64,000 bases of DNA from CBDFNN01 sp965250215 (GCA_965250215.1 CBDFNN010000004.1:1550001-1614000), one strand, 5' to 3'. Shown: positions 35,591-45,966, numbered from the stretch's first letter. A program made the numbers and translations. Notes: generated from the letters alone by a model not told the origin.

Positions 35591-38500
35591 TCATTTTTCA
35601 AGACTATCAAGGAAGGCAAGAAGGTCTCGGATTTCAGCAGGAATCAAAATGGTGCCCATTGGTGGCATTACGCTTGTCGATAGGTCTTCAGATTTTTGAA
35701 TCTCGGACTTCAAAATTGAAACCGCTCCGTTTGACATAGTCGTGAGAGAAATTGACGAATCGGTTTCACCTGTCAGACTGCCGGAATATACCTGACCGTC
35801 TTTCATTGTTAATACATGAAGACCAAATCCAGGAGATATTTCCTCGGCAGGATTGAGGAGAGACCTCAGGAGGTGTTCCTTGGATCTGAGTTTTCCAATA
35901 TTGCTCAGCTCTGGACCGACCTCACTTCCCAGTTCTCCGACTCTGTGGCATCGGGCACATTGAGCTGCTGAGTTATTTTCAAATATCTCCTTACCTCTAG
36001 TCGCATTTCCTCCGCTAAAAACATGTTTGAACGGATCTTTTTGGTCTGAATCCAAGAGCTGAGTTTTGGCTTTGGATGAACTAGAGTTTTGGATCAGTTC
36101 CAATACCTCAAGAGATAGAGCAGGATGGATGCTCGTAGTCTTTAAACGATTGGCAAGATCTACTAGGTAAGGCTCAGATACTCCGATATCTATTTCGCCC
36201 AATTCTTCAATAGCCTCCTGCTTTTCCAAGATGGATCTTAAGGGATCAGCGATCGTGTCCTTCGCCAAAGCTAGAATTGCCGAAGCGTTTTTTGGGTCAC
36301 CTTGTAATTCTATTTCCTTTCTCAGACGTAAATCATGAATGTCGCTAACAAACGGAGCAATTTCATCATATGAACGGTTTTGCGCCAATAATTTAAACGC
36401 TGCTACTCTTGACAAACCACTTCGTGATTGGTCGTTCAAGAAGGTTTCGATATAGTCCGTTGCAATAGAAAGATGGTGCTGGTTCGCTAACGAAAATATG
36501 GCTCCTGCAATATTGTCCTCCAATATGTTCGGCAAATTTTTGAGAAATGGAGCGATAATTTCGCTAGCATCTACTCGCGCTCTCAATAGTTTTTTCCTGA
36601 AGCGTTTATCAACACGGTCAATTGGGGCTGGCGTGTCCCATGTTGAAACGGCATTGATCGCTTCTATTCGAAGTTCAATTTGATTGTCGCGATCCAAGGC
36701 AAGAGTCATTAGCCGACGAATACCACCCTCGGATCCAAGTCTCAGATTGGCATTTATGACTCGTCTTAATATCACCTCGGATCTTCTTGCCAGCTGGATG
36801 TCCATTTTCGCCAAATCGAGGAGCGATCCCTCAACCGAGAAGTCGTCATTTATCGCTCTCGCAGCTTCTTCAAGTACGAGGGTGCTGTCGTCCGCAAGAA
36901 ATCTAGATAGCTGTGTACTTCCTTGTGCGCGAAGGGCGACTATCGCTGCAAGTCTAACAAGAACCGAACTATGACTACTAAGGCTGCCAAGCTGATCTTC
37001 TGAGGTTGTTTTCAAAAGTGCTCTTGTACCGCTGTGTCTTAAATAGGCATCGTCTCCTTCGCCTTCGAGGAAGTTGAGAACTGCGTCTTTACTTGCTGAT
37101 GTTCCGATTTTGGCAAGGCTGAGCCCTGCTTGCAGCTTTATCCTAGGGTTCTCATTAGTTAGAAGATTAGCAAGATCCTTTTCATGAAGGCTGTAATTAA
37201 GAACGCCAATGAGATCAACGGTTTGCCTGACAAATTCATCGTTGCTGTCCTTGAGCCAAGTCGAGATCGGAAGATTCTTAGTGGCGCTCGAAGTTGCGTC
37301 AATTTGTCTAATCGCCCAAAGGGAATGGATTCGAGGAAAGAGAGAAGCATCCTTCTTGCTAGCTAGCTGGATTAAGGCAGCGCGTTCATTTCTATTGACC
37401 AGCTCGAATTGAGCCTTCAACCTGATTCTTCGATCAGCAAAATCTAGAAGCCCAAGGAGTCTATTAGTTGACAGATCTTCAAACTCAGCTGTCAAGAGCT
37501 CTTTGGTCCGTAGCCGAATTGGCCGATTCTCAGCGCCCTCTAAATCGATTTTACGAATTCCGCCATTTTCGTTGAGAGACCATCCGCCATTCCAATCAGC
37601 TACGTAGAGTGCTCCGTCGGGTCCAAAACTCAGGCCCGTTCCCATGATGCCTTTTACGAATGTTTTCTCGTCAACCATTTTGAAGGCTGCGCCATCTTCA
37701 ATCAGCCTGAATGAGGAAAGAAGTTGACCTGGGAAATGAGTCAGAAAGAAATGATCTTTGTATTCCTCAGTGAGTGCCGTTCCGGGATTTCTAATAAACC
37801 CACATGGCCCATCCGAGTAATTCATGATAGGGGGAAGGATATAGCTAGCTTGACCATCGAAATGCGGTAGGTACAGCTTCTCGTCCATCCAGGGATTGTA
37901 GGAGTCAATATTCTTTGAATCGATCCAAGTTTGAGAATAGTTCATTTGCCAATTGACTCTCCAACCGGCATCGGCTCCTTCTAAGATGTAAACGAGTCTT
38001 TCTTTCTCGTTCTTATAGTCACCGTCATTGTCGACGCAAAACCAGTTTCCAAAATCGTCGAAATCTATTTCTTGGCAGTTGCGCAAGCCATGCATCACGA
38101 CTTCAAAGTCTGAGCCGTCAGGATTGGATCGCATGAGAACACCCTGGTTGGGATAGTTTAATCGACGTCCCTCCTTTGTTTCAATATTTATACCCTTGTC
38201 TCCAATAGTCCAGTAGATCTTGCCATCAGGACCCGTCCTGAGGCCATGCATATCGTGTCCTCCGATTCCCGAGTGAACACCTAGACCGTCGAACATAGCG
38301 ATGCGTTGGTCCGCGCGGTCATCATTGTCTGTGTCCTGCAGTTTCCACAGATTGGGAATTACGCTTGCGTACACACCATCCGGCCTCCAAAGCACGCCAC
38401 CGAGAACTCCAGTGACTACATCGTCAAATCCAGCTGAAAACAATGTCGATTTATCGGCCTTGCCGTCTCCGTTTGTGTCCTCCAGTAGGTGGAGCAATTC

Positions 38501-38902
38501 AGATTTCGTCTCGAGATCATGCCAGTTTTTCTTCGAGTCACCATTTAAATCCGTCAACCACGGGTTGTTGAATGGACCATCGTCTGCAAGAAGCCTCTTG
38601 ATGTTTTCCCTTCTTTGCTCTGTAGACTCCATCGACCAATCTTCGATTTGCCAGGGGTAAGGTTCAAGTCCCGGCATTCTTCGGATATCTAGATCTTCTG
38701 AAGCTCGCCTTTGTGTCTCTGTTACATAGAGCCGGCCTTCAGGGTCATGTGAAATGGCGACCGGATTCTTCAGAAGTGGCTGTTGAGCCCAAGTAGAAAT
38801 TGTGATTTCTGATCCCGAGGATTTAGGTCCTTGATTCAATCTAGTGCAAGAAATGAGCAAAACTGAGACGACAAATACAGAGAGTAATATCCGATGCTTC
38901 AT
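35591..38902 (-). CDS. PVC-type membrane-bound dehydrogenase with HEAT repeats and cytochrome c
   Basis: 1103 residues. A signal sequence with lipobox LISC anchors it. Residues about 40-470 form a propeller of the glucose/sorbosone-dehydrogenase type, with NPVAISHDPEGRLYVTE and GFIRNPGTALTEEY and EF-hand-like DTNGDGKAD, DLNGDSKKN and DTDNDDRAD loops. A helical HEAT-like region follows (about 490-960), and then a cytochrome c domain with heme motif CARCH (982-986). The layout is that of the large Planctomycete/Verrucomicrobia family often linked to sugar oxidation at the cell surface. Substrate and electron acceptor are unknown. Confidence 0.87.
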   Translation of the reverse strand: MKHRILLSVFVVSVLLISCTRLNQGPKSSGSEITISTWAQQPLLKNPVAISHDPEGRLYVTETQRRASEDLDIRRMPGLEPYPWQIEDWSMESTEQRRENIKRLLADDGPFNNPWLTDLNGDSKKNWHDLETKSELLHLLEDTNGDGKADKSTLFSAGFDDVVTGVLGGVLWRPDGVYASVIPNLWKLQDTDNDDRADQRIAMFDGLGVHSGIGGHDMHGLRTGPDGKIYWTIGDKGINIETKEGRRLNYPNQGVLMRSNPDGSDFEVVMHGLRNCQEIDFDDFGNWFCVDNDGDYKNEKERLVYILEGADAGWRVNWQMNYSQTWIDSKNIDSYNPWMDEKLYLPHFDGQASYILPPIMNYSDGPCGFIRNPGTALTEEYKDHFFLTHFPGQLLSSFRLIEDGAAFKMVDEKTFVKGIMGTGLSFGPDGALYVADWNGGWSLNENGGIRKIDLEGAENRPIRLRTKELLTAEFEDLSTNRLLGLLDFADRRIRLKAQFELVNRNERAALIQLASKKDASLFPRIHSLWAIRQIDATSSATKNLPISTWLKDSNDEFVRQTVDLIGVLNYSLHEKDLANLLTNENPRIKLQAGLSLAKIGTSASKDAVLNFLEGEGDDAYLRHSGTRALLKTTSEDQLGSLSSHSSVLVRLAAIVALRAQGSTQLSRFLADDSTLVLEEAARAINDDFSVEGSLLDLAKMDIQLARRSEVILRRVINANLRLGSEGGIRRLMTLALDRDNQIELRIEAINAVSTWDTPAPIDRVDKRFRKKLLRARVDASEIIAPFLKNLPNILEDNIAGAIFSLANQHHLSIATDYIETFLNDQSRSGLSRVAAFKLLAQNRSYDEIAPFVSDIHDLRLRKEIELQGDPKNASAILALAKDTIADPLRSILEKQEAIEELGEIDIGVSEPYLVDLANRLKTTSIHPALSLEVLELIQNSSSSKAKTQLLDSDQKDPFKHVFSGGNATRGKEIFENNSAAQCARCHRVGELGSEVGPELSNIGKLRSKEHLLRSLLNPAEEISPGFGLHVLTMKDGQVYSGSLTGETDSSISLTTMSNGAVSILKSEIQKSEDLSTSVMPPMGTILIPAEIRDLLAFLDSLEK

Positions 38903-38911
38903 TCTTTGTAT

Positions 38912-39565
38912 TCAAAAAGTGATGTTCGCCGAGATATGAATTTGGGGTAGTTTCCCTCTTTCATAAAAAATAGGGACTAGCTTTGCACTAAAAGATTCTG
39001 GATTCCGACGTGCATTTCGCAGTGCATTGAAACCCGAGACCAGTCTGTTTCCCAGAAGAGATATCATTAAAAATGTCTGTCGTCTGTCAAGAGAATCTGC
39101 CTCGTCTCTCAAACTTCTGAATTCGTTTCTTGCTTCCTCAGATTCCCACTCCCAATTGAAATTTTCTCCAGAAACAGAATCTAAAACGTCCCAGGCTCGA
39201 TTTCTCAGGAGTGCCTCACGATACGCTTCATCAGAGTCGTAATTGGCGACATTTAAAACGAAAGATCGATTGCGCCCCTTGAGAGTTACATCAGCCTTAG
39301 AAGTTGCCCAGCTTTCATAGGCTTGAATGGCTTGAGATTCAGCTCTTACCGATCCAATTAGACCGGTCCAAAGTGATGCCTCGATGCCAATATGAAATTT
39401 TGCGCCGCCATTCCATTGACCTTGATTGGAATATTTGTGTCCCCATCCGGGAATGACCAAACTTCTAAAGAGTGCACCACCTGCGCTCGGAGAAGACTGC
39501 GCAGCTATCTCAGTCGACAGGGTCCCGATTAAGACAAAAACACTTAGTAAAAAAAACTTTTTCAA
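38912..39565 (-). CDS. Secreted DUF5683-like protein
   Basis: 217 residues with a signal peptide cut near EIAAQ. A short segment, LFRSLVIPGWGHKYSNQGQW, is the typical start of DUF5683-like proteins, followed by a helix (GIEASLWTGLIGSVRAES), a charged helical middle with NRSFVLNVANYDSDEAYREA, and an ending with aromatic and beta character (ISANITF). It lies nine bases upstream of the start of the large cytochrome gene on the same strand, so the two are co-transcribed. Function unknown. Confidence 0.68.
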   Translation of the reverse strand: MKKFFLLSVFVLIGTLSTEIAAQSSPSAGGALFRSLVIPGWGHKYSNQGQWNGGAKFHIGIEASLWTGLIGSVRAESQAIQAYESWATSKADVTLKGRNRSFVLNVANYDSDEAYREALLRNRAWDVLDSVSGENFNWEWESEEARNEFRSLRDEADSLDRRQTFLMISLLGNRLVSGFNALRNARRNPESFSAKLVPIFYERGKLPQIHISANITF

Positions 39566-39679
39566 TTGATGGTCCTCTCGAAAGTCTACAACCGATTTAT
39601 CGTCGAGTTCTCACGTTGTTTGATTTGTGGATTGGCCGAGTTGACGCAATCTGGATTGCCGCGATTTGCTATTCATTTC

Positions 39680-42136
39680 CTACCACTCAATTCGAGCGCG
39701 TACGTTAACGGTACGGGGAGTCAGTCTTGTAGGGATACGATTCCATCGGCCAGTGACGTCGGCGATCCACTGATACGAGATGACATTCTGGTGATCGAAA
39801 ACGTTAAGTATTTCGCCAGTGATTCCAAGCGTTATTGGCTTTCCGTTTTTGGGTTTGAACAAAGTTAGCTTTTTAGTAGCGCCCATGTCGACCCGCTGGT
39901 ATGGTGGATACTGATCTGAGAGTCGCTCTCCTGGTACTTGGGTTTCGAAATCACCAAAGCTCATTCCCGGAATCGGTGGGGTGTAGGGAAGGCCACTTCC
40001 AAATAGTAATCTCAAGTGGAGTTTCCAGCTTGGGTCATTTGGTACATAGTCCTGAACAAAAACAGAAAAAGTATGCCTTTGATCATTAGGTCGACGTCGC
40101 CATCCTTGATTGTATTCGTTAAGAAACTGGTCGAGAAATTTTTCACGACTGACGAGGAAGCCGTAATTGAACCAGCTTTCTAAGCCGGGGACAATCTCTC
40201 CTCTGATTTGGAGGTCTAGACCGTAGGCATAACCCTTTGCATCGTTTTCACCGGAGTAGTCCAGTCTGATATTCTGAGCTTCATAGGAAATGATATTGTC
40301 CAGCTTTTTGTAGTAGGCTTCTGCCTTTAAGAAGAATCGTCTGGCTGGATAGAAATATCTTAATCCAGTTATTAGCTGGGCAGAACGCTGTGATTTTAGA
40401 TTTGAATTAAGAAGGGATTCTAAAGGGGTCCCGATTTGCGGAGAACCGCGGAATTCCTTGTAGTTAGGAGCTTGGTGGTACACGCCCGCTGCAAGTGAAA
40501 GTGTCAAGTTTTCTGTTCTCCGATATCGTGCAGAAATTCTCGGAGAGAAAGTGAGTTCTTCACTGAAGTCGAAATAGTCTGTCCGGATACCGCTTGTTAC
40601 TAGCAAGCGACCTTCGGTTTCGTCGAGGTCGATAACATGCTGAAGATGGGCTCCCAGTTGCTTCGATTCTAGGGAGGCAGAGTCTCTCAAACTATCAACC
40701 AAAGTCTCGACCGGTAGATTTTCTATCGACCGACCTCCAAGAATCGTTCGCTCATCAATTCGATCGGTGAAACTGACCTGCTTGCCATACCAGCCGGCCT
40801 CCACGACCTGTTTTCTTCCGGTTAGCACGTATGATCCTTGGACACCAAGATCACGCAACGTCACCTCGTTGTCTGCGAAATCTCTTTGTGTTGCGATTCC
40901 AGTTGGCACATAATTGGGATTGGGCTCAAAAGGGTCGGGTATCAGAAATAGAATGATGTCGCCTTTGACGTCAATGTTTTCAGATTCTTCGATGCGGAAT
41001 AGCGAGAGCCCGTGAACGGCTGTAAATCGATTGTTGATATTATTGACCAACCGTATTCCACCGAAGCCAATATCATAGGCGTCTTCCTCTTGGCCGGTAA
41101 AGGTCGTTTGGATGGACTGAAGAAAATCAAGGCTTCCGAACTGTGTGTTCCTTGATCTGGGTTGTAGTCTGAATCTCTGCTGGGAAATCATACCAAGAAA
41201 TTCGATGGAGTGTCCATTTTTTGGCTCCCATTTCAATGCGGTTTGATAGTCCGAATAATCTGGATCGTATTCTCCTTTTGTGTCTTGCGTGCCGAAGAAT
41301 TTTGCGGGACGCGATTTTCGATAACCGAGATTAGCGCTCAATTTGTTGTTCAAGCCAGACAAGCCCACCGTTGCACCGCCATCCAGCATTGACATGTATA
41401 CAGATCCCGAAGGAATGGTATTGCTGGGGAATCGGTATTCGACGTCCAGCGCAGAAGAGAGCTTCCCTCCATATCTGGCTGGGAAACCTCCTGTGTAGAA
41501 AGTCATGGATTGAACCATGTCAGGATTGACAAGCCCCAGCCCTTCTTGCGAGCCTTGCCTGATCCGCAAGGGTTTATAAACTTCGAATCCGTTGATCAGG
41601 ACTTGATTCTCATTGTACCCGCCTCCTCGAACAGAATATTCGTTCGACAATTCGTTGTTGGTCGCAACGCCGGGCATGACTTTCAATATTCGATAGGCAT
41701 CCTTGAACGGAGCGGGGACTTGCTGAATCTGCTCTGGTGTAATTATCTCTGTTGAGATATCCTCGCTAACTCGATCGCCTTCAACTTCTACATCTCCAAT
41801 TTCAAAGGCGAGAGCTTTTAGTCGAATTGTTAAAACGACATCCACCTCCTCTCGTGTCTCTACCTGCCTTTCTACGGCCTCGTAGCCAACATAGCTAAAT
41901 CTGATGAGCCAGGACCTTTCTGGGAGTCGAAATGAAAACCTCCCTTGGTCGTTTGTTGCTGTTCCCGTTTGGGTCCCATCTACGATGACCGTGACACCTG
42001 GAATGACTTCACCTGAGTTGGAGTCGAGAACGGAACCTCGCACCACACCCCAGTTTTGTGCGTAAACACCATCGGGAATCGCCACGAGTAAGAGCGTTCC
42101 GAGAAATAGTGAATGAATGAAATACTTAATAGTCAT
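39680..42136 (-). CDS. TonB-dependent outer-membrane receptor with carboxypeptidase-regulatory-like domain
   Basis: 818 residues with a signal peptide (cut near VYAQ). Residues about 30-110 form the CarboxypepD_reg-like domain (GVVRGSVLDSNSGEVIPGVT, DQGRFSFRLPERSW). The plug domain follows (about 125-235, VRGGGYNENQVLINGFEVYK), then a 22-strand barrel ending NVRARIEW. It should import a large nutrient by TonB energy. No SusD partner lies beside it, so a glycan-SusCD role is not favoured; an iron chelate or small peptide is possible. Confidence 0.9.
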   Translation of the reverse strand: MTIKYFIHSLFLGTLLLVAIPDGVYAQNWGVVRGSVLDSNSGEVIPGVTVIVDGTQTGTATNDQGRFSFRLPERSWLIRFSYVGYEAVERQVETREEVDVVLTIRLKALAFEIGDVEVEGDRVSEDISTEIITPEQIQQVPAPFKDAYRILKVMPGVATNNELSNEYSVRGGGYNENQVLINGFEVYKPLRIRQGSQEGLGLVNPDMVQSMTFYTGGFPARYGGKLSSALDVEYRFPSNTIPSGSVYMSMLDGGATVGLSGLNNKLSANLGYRKSRPAKFFGTQDTKGEYDPDYSDYQTALKWEPKNGHSIEFLGMISQQRFRLQPRSRNTQFGSLDFLQSIQTTFTGQEEDAYDIGFGGIRLVNNINNRFTAVHGLSLFRIEESENIDVKGDIILFLIPDPFEPNPNYVPTGIATQRDFADNEVTLRDLGVQGSYVLTGRKQVVEAGWYGKQVSFTDRIDERTILGGRSIENLPVETLVDSLRDSASLESKQLGAHLQHVIDLDETEGRLLVTSGIRTDYFDFSEELTFSPRISARYRRTENLTLSLAAGVYHQAPNYKEFRGSPQIGTPLESLLNSNLKSQRSAQLITGLRYFYPARRFFLKAEAYYKKLDNIISYEAQNIRLDYSGENDAKGYAYGLDLQIRGEIVPGLESWFNYGFLVSREKFLDQFLNEYNQGWRRRPNDQRHTFSVFVQDYVPNDPSWKLHLRLLFGSGLPYTPPIPGMSFGDFETQVPGERLSDQYPPYQRVDMGATKKLTLFKPKNGKPITLGITGEILNVFDHQNVISYQWIADVTGRWNRIPTRLTPRTVNVRARIEW

Positions 42137-42331
42137 TAATCCGTTTATGCGGTAATGTTTGCCTCTCGTATCGGATCTATTAACGTATTTCTCTTGCTGG
42201 TTTTAGGTGGAATGAAGTCGTCGGGTTACCGAAATTAGAGGAGGGGGTTCCAGTTCTGATTCCCGACTAGATTCGGAATTCTGGGACAAAAAATAATTGG
42301 ACTTCTCGATTTAGTTTGGCTGACGCATCGT

Positions 42332-43000
42332 CTAAATAGTTGCCAATATCCAATATGCTGCTAGATGGCAAACGCAGCCAAAAAAGAATCCGACAAGTAC
42401 TTGGGCGAGTGTGTGAACCTTACAATGCACTCGAGCCCACATTAATAGGGGTGCACCGCCTATGATCGCCCCAGAAAGCCACGTCGACAAATATTTCATG
42501 CCTAGCACTCCAACCAGATCCGAAGTCCATTCGAAATTTGCGGCAAATAAGGCGCAAACGACGGCGGCATAACTCGTGAGATGTATTGATATTTTCCATC
42601 GTTTTGTGATGAAAAAGATGGCCAAACCAGCAACAAAAAAGGCTAGAGTCGAGGCAAAAATTAAAGGCTGAGAGGGGAAGGAGACTCTTGCTATGACAAC
42701 GAGCGCAGCGAGATTACAAGCCAATCCAAGGAGGACAGGTTTGGCTCGCTTCTCTTTTAATCTGATGTCGAAAGAGTCAATCATTCCTTTGCTCCTAAAC
42801 CATAGGATTCCCAAGCCAGGAATTACGAAAAATAGACCTAGTGCAATTAGTACGCCATGTAACACTCCATTTGGTGTGGCGCCGAACTGAAATAGCAACA
42901 CAGCAAAGACCGCCGCAGGTGCTAGGAGTGGATTGAAAACCCAAGACAGAGCTACGGCAAGTAAATCGGCGGGAGATTGTTTGTCGGCTTCGACTTTCAA
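42332..43000 (-). CDS. PAP2-like integral membrane protein
   Basis: 222 residues with about six hydrophobic helices, from a TTG only three bases after the proS stop. Weak type-2 phosphatidic acid phosphatase motifs are visible: KEKRAKP, ISIHL in place of PSGH, and ARVHCKVHTLAQVLVG in place of the SRxxxxxHxxxD motif, with the last Asp missing. It may be a divergent or inactive lipid phosphatase. Co-transcription with proS is likely. Confidence in function is modest. Confidence 0.6.
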   Translation of the reverse strand: MKVEADKQSPADLLAVALSWVFNPLLAPAAVFAVLLFQFGATPNGVLHGVLIALGLFFVIPGLGILWFRSKGMIDSFDIRLKEKRAKPVLLGLACNLAALVVIARVSFPSQPLIFASTLAFFVAGLAIFFITKRWKISIHLTSYAAVVCALFAANFEWTSDLVGVLGMKYLSTWLSGAIIGGAPLLMWARVHCKVHTLAQVLVGFFFGCVCHLAAYWILATI

Positions 43001-43003
43001 GAT

Positions 43004-44476
43004 CTAGTAAGCTCTCGCAAAATATACCCGTCCTTTTGAAGGAGCGCCAGAAAGCATATCTATGCCATCTTCTTCTTCTTGATCAAGAGAAATGCATCGA
43101 ATTGTTGCTTTTGTTTCTTCTTTTATTTTTGCTTCTGTTTCCGCTGTACCGTCCCAGTGGGCTAGGACGAAACCAGACTCGGCCTTGATCAACTCTTTGA
43201 ATTGATCATAGCTATCTGCTTTCGATGTGCTTTCCGATCTGAACGATTTCGCCCTCACAAATAACTGGGTTTGAATGTCATCCAAGGTAGATGCGACGGT
43301 TTCCGCCAAAGCAGACCTTTCTATCGAGGATTTCTCAGAAGTATCGCGTCGAGCCATTTCAACGACGCCATTTCCTATGTCCCTTGCACCGATCGCAATT
43401 CTTATAGGGACACCTTGAACTTCGTACTCGGCAAATTTCCATCCAGGTCTATGAGCGTCAGAGTCGTCGACAATCACTCTAATTCCTATGTCTCCAAGCT
43501 CTTCAGAGATCTTTTGAGCTTCACCAAGCACCTCGTCTCGATTTTCCGATTTGAAGATTGGAATGATGACAACCTGTGTAGGAGCCAGTTTTGGAGGTAG
43601 CACAAGTCCTTTGTCATCTGAATGTGTCATGATCAGTCCACCAATCAAGCGTGTTGACACGCCCCAAGACGTAGCCCAGACATACTCCAATTCGTTATTT
43701 CGATTTTGAAATTTACAATCGAAAGCTTTGGCGAAGTTTTGTCCCAAAAAGTGGCTCGTGCCTGCTTGCAAGGCCCATCCATTTTGCATGAGTGCCTCAA
43801 TGCAATAAGTGTCGATTGCCCCTGGGAAACGCTCGCTCTCGGACTTTACACCTTGAATAACCGGCATCGCCATGTATTCCTCGGCAAACTTCGCATAGAT
43901 CTTCAGGATCGTGAGGGTTTCCTCGACAGCTTCTTCAGAGGTTTCGTGTGCCGTATGCCCTTCCTGCCATAGGAACTCTGAGGTTCGGAGAAAAAGGCGA
44001 GTCCGCATTTCCCATCGAACCACATTGGCCCACTGATTTATTAAAAGTGGTAGATCTCTCCAAGATTGGATCCACTTGCTATAAGAGTCCCATATTATGG
44101 TCTCCGAAGTTGGTCGGACTACCAGGTTCTCTTCTAAGCGAGACTCGGGATCAGGAATAAGGCCGTCGCCATCTGGGTTCGCTGTTAATCTTGAATGTGT
44201 TACGACCGCGCATTCTTTTGCAAAACCTTCGACATGCTCAGCTTCCTTTTCCAGAAAGGATTGTGGAATGAAAAGTGGGAAATAGGCATTCTTGTGTCCT
44301 GAATCCTTGAACATCTTGTCCAGTACGGCCTGCATGTTTTCCCAGAGTGCGTATCCATTTGGTCTGATGATCATTGACCCCCTTACTGGCGAATAATCTG
44401 CGAGCTTGGCAGATCGAATAACATCGATATACCACTGCGAGTAGTCTTTTTCTCTAGTTGTAATTGCGTCCGCCAT
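43004..44476 (-). CDS. proS: Prolyl-tRNA synthetase, archaeal/eukaryote type
   Basis: 490 residues, the ProS type 3 class without the editing INS domain. Visible landmarks are DYSQWYIDVI at the start, RPTSETIIWDSYSKWIQSWR, motif 2 RWEMRTRLFLRTSEFLWQEG, HSDDKGLVLPPKLAPTQVVI of the anticodon domain, and a C-terminal tyrosine (FARAY), which is typical of the eukaryote-like form. The enzyme charges tRNA-Pro. It is transcribed away from the low-complexity lipoprotein gene and is followed by the PAP2-like gene. Confidence 0.95.
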   Translation of the reverse strand: MADAITTREKDYSQWYIDVIRSAKLADYSPVRGSMIIRPNGYALWENMQAVLDKMFKDSGHKNAYFPLFIPQSFLEKEAEHVEGFAKECAVVTHSRLTANPDGDGLIPDPESRLEENLVVRPTSETIIWDSYSKWIQSWRDLPLLINQWANVVRWEMRTRLFLRTSEFLWQEGHTAHETSEEAVEETLTILKIYAKFAEEYMAMPVIQGVKSESERFPGAIDTYCIEALMQNGWALQAGTSHFLGQNFAKAFDCKFQNRNNELEYVWATSWGVSTRLIGGLIMTHSDDKGLVLPPKLAPTQVVIIPIFKSENRDEVLGEAQKISEELGDIGIRVIVDDSDAHRPGWKFAEYEVQGVPIRIAIGARDIGNGVVEMARRDTSEKSSIERSALAETVASTLDDIQTQLFVRAKSFRSESTSKADSYDQFKELIKAESGFVLAHWDGTAETEAKIKEETKATIRCISLDQEEEDGIDMLSGAPSKGRVYFARAY

Positions 44477-44763
44477 TTTGAACAGATGTGATCAGTTTTG
44501 TAGACAATATTTGTTCAATATTGCCAAAGAATTGGTCAAAAAGACCGAAAATAGGGGGTTCCTACCCCTCGGCGCAGTTTTTGTTGACTATATATAATAG
44601 AAAATAGCCTTGCCAGGTCGGTGAGGTCAAAAAAGATAGACTGAGAAAATTCTTGATTCAGCGTAGATTAATAGAAAACAGGGCAGAAAGATTGAATTCT
44701 AGCTACGATTCCGGGTCTAAAGAACTACATTCAGGTATCTCAACAATCCATCCAGGCCGCATA

Positions 44764-45966
44764 ATGGAAAAACTTAGTAGCATCGGAAAACAATTAGTAC
44801 TTGCCTTAGTCGGCGTCTTCATTCTATCTGGTTGCTATACGCAATTAGCTGTAGTTGACCGAGACGAGGGGGAAGATTATGATCGTAAGGTCACGAAGGT
44901 CATTGTTGACGAAAATGGTGACGAGAGCGAAGTCACAGAATATGTTTACGAAGACGACGACTACTATGATGACGGTTATTACCGTCCTTACAGTTCGCGA
45001 ATGTGGCGTTATTCAAACGGATGGAACTCTCCTTACGGATACAATTCGTGGGATCCTTTCTTTGGATATTCAGCTCACAACGGCTACTACGATCCCTACT
45101 ACTCTGGATTTGGATATGCAAGTTTTGGGTATGGTGGATTCGGTCTAGGTTTTGGATGGGGCAGTAGGTGGAATAATTACTATTCACCTTTCGGTTACGG
45201 TTACGGATACGGTGGTTATGGCTATAGCCCCTATCGATACGGTGGATATGGACTCGGATACGGAAACTACGGCAGAAACTATCGATCGAATTATGCAAGA
45301 GGCGCAAGAAGGGGCGGTTCACTTGGTCGATCTACAGGATTGGCTGGAACAAGAGGTGGCAGATCAACCCTTGACACCAATCGAAATAATCGATCAACAC
45401 TATCTCGAGGTGGAGCTCGAGGAACTACAGCGAGAACAGATAGAGATAGAGCAAGAACTAGATCAGGAGCCAGAGGCACGACATCTAGGACACGAGCCAC
45501 AACTCGCACAGGCTCTCGAACTCGGGCAACTACACGCAGTGGCAGTTCTACAAGACAAGGTTCAAGCGGCACAAGGACAAGATCAACTACAAAAGACAAT
45601 CGAGTAAGAAGTAATGGATCACGATCCTCGACTCGCTCGACGAGAGGCTCGAACTCTGGTTCGAGAACCAGAAGCACGGGAAGTTCAAGCCGAACTAAGT
45701 CTAGAAGCACTGGAAGCTCTAGTCGAACGAAAACGAGAAGTACAGGAAGCTCTAGCCGATCGAAGGCTAGATCGTCTTCACGATCATCTTCAAGTAAGGC
45801 AAGATCTTCTGGATCACGTTCCTCAAGCAAAGCTAGATCTTCAGGCTCACGATCTTCAAGCCGAAGTTCGGCAAGGTCTTCGGGGTCAAGGTCATCAAGT
45901 AGAGGTACATCAAGATCAAGTTCGTCAAGGAGCTCATCCAAAGGTAGCTCACGTAGCCGGCGATAG
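44764..45966 (+). CDS. Low-complexity lipoprotein with Tyr/Gly-rich and Arg/Ser-rich domains
   Basis: 400 residues from ATG 44764. The open frame begins at 44653, but that part lacks signal character. MEKLSSIGKQLVLALVGVFI runs to lipobox LSGC. The mature chain has an acidic stretch (EDDDYYDDGYY), a Tyr/Gly/Phe-rich part of about 100 residues (FGYGYGYGGYGYSPYRYGGY), then about 200 residues dominated by Arg, Ser, Gly and Thr in short repeats (RSTGSSSRTK, ARSSGSRSSSK). The tail is strongly basic. No folded domain is visible. The Tyr-rich plus RS-like layout resembles phase-separating proteins of eukaryotes, but only as analogy. A terminator follows. Confidence 0.72.
   Translation: MEKLSSIGKQLVLALVGVFILSGCYTQLAVVDRDEGEDYDRKVTKVIVDENGDESEVTEYVYEDDDYYDDGYYRPYSSRMWRYSNGWNSPYGYNSWDPFFGYSAHNGYYDPYYSGFGYASFGYGGFGLGFGWGSRWNNYYSPFGYGYGYGGYGYSPYRYGGYGLGYGNYGRNYRSNYARGARRGGSLGRSTGLAGTRGGRSTLDTNRNNRSTLSRGGARGTTARTDRDRARTRSGARGTTSRTRATTRTGSRTRATTRSGSSTRQGSSGTRTRSTTKDNRVRSNGSRSSTRSTRGSNSGSRTRSTGSSSRTKSRSTGSSSRTKTRSTGSSSRSKARSSSRSSSSKARSSGSRSSSKARSSGSRSSSRSSARSSGSRSSSRGTSRSSSSRSSSKGSSRSRR

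Noticed and set aside
44653..44763. 37-residue N-terminal extension of the low-complexity lipoprotein
   Set aside because: It would bury the signal peptide and lipobox internally; ATG 44764 gives a proper lipoprotein signal.
45291..45941. Long antisense frame rich in Leu, Asp and Glu
   Set aside because: It is the complement of Arg/Ser-rich codons of the lipoprotein gene; composition is a mirror artefact with no start signal.
45640..45960. Possible CRISPR array from repeated DNA
   Set aside because: The repeats are short, imperfect, in phase with codons and without spacers; they are coding repeats.
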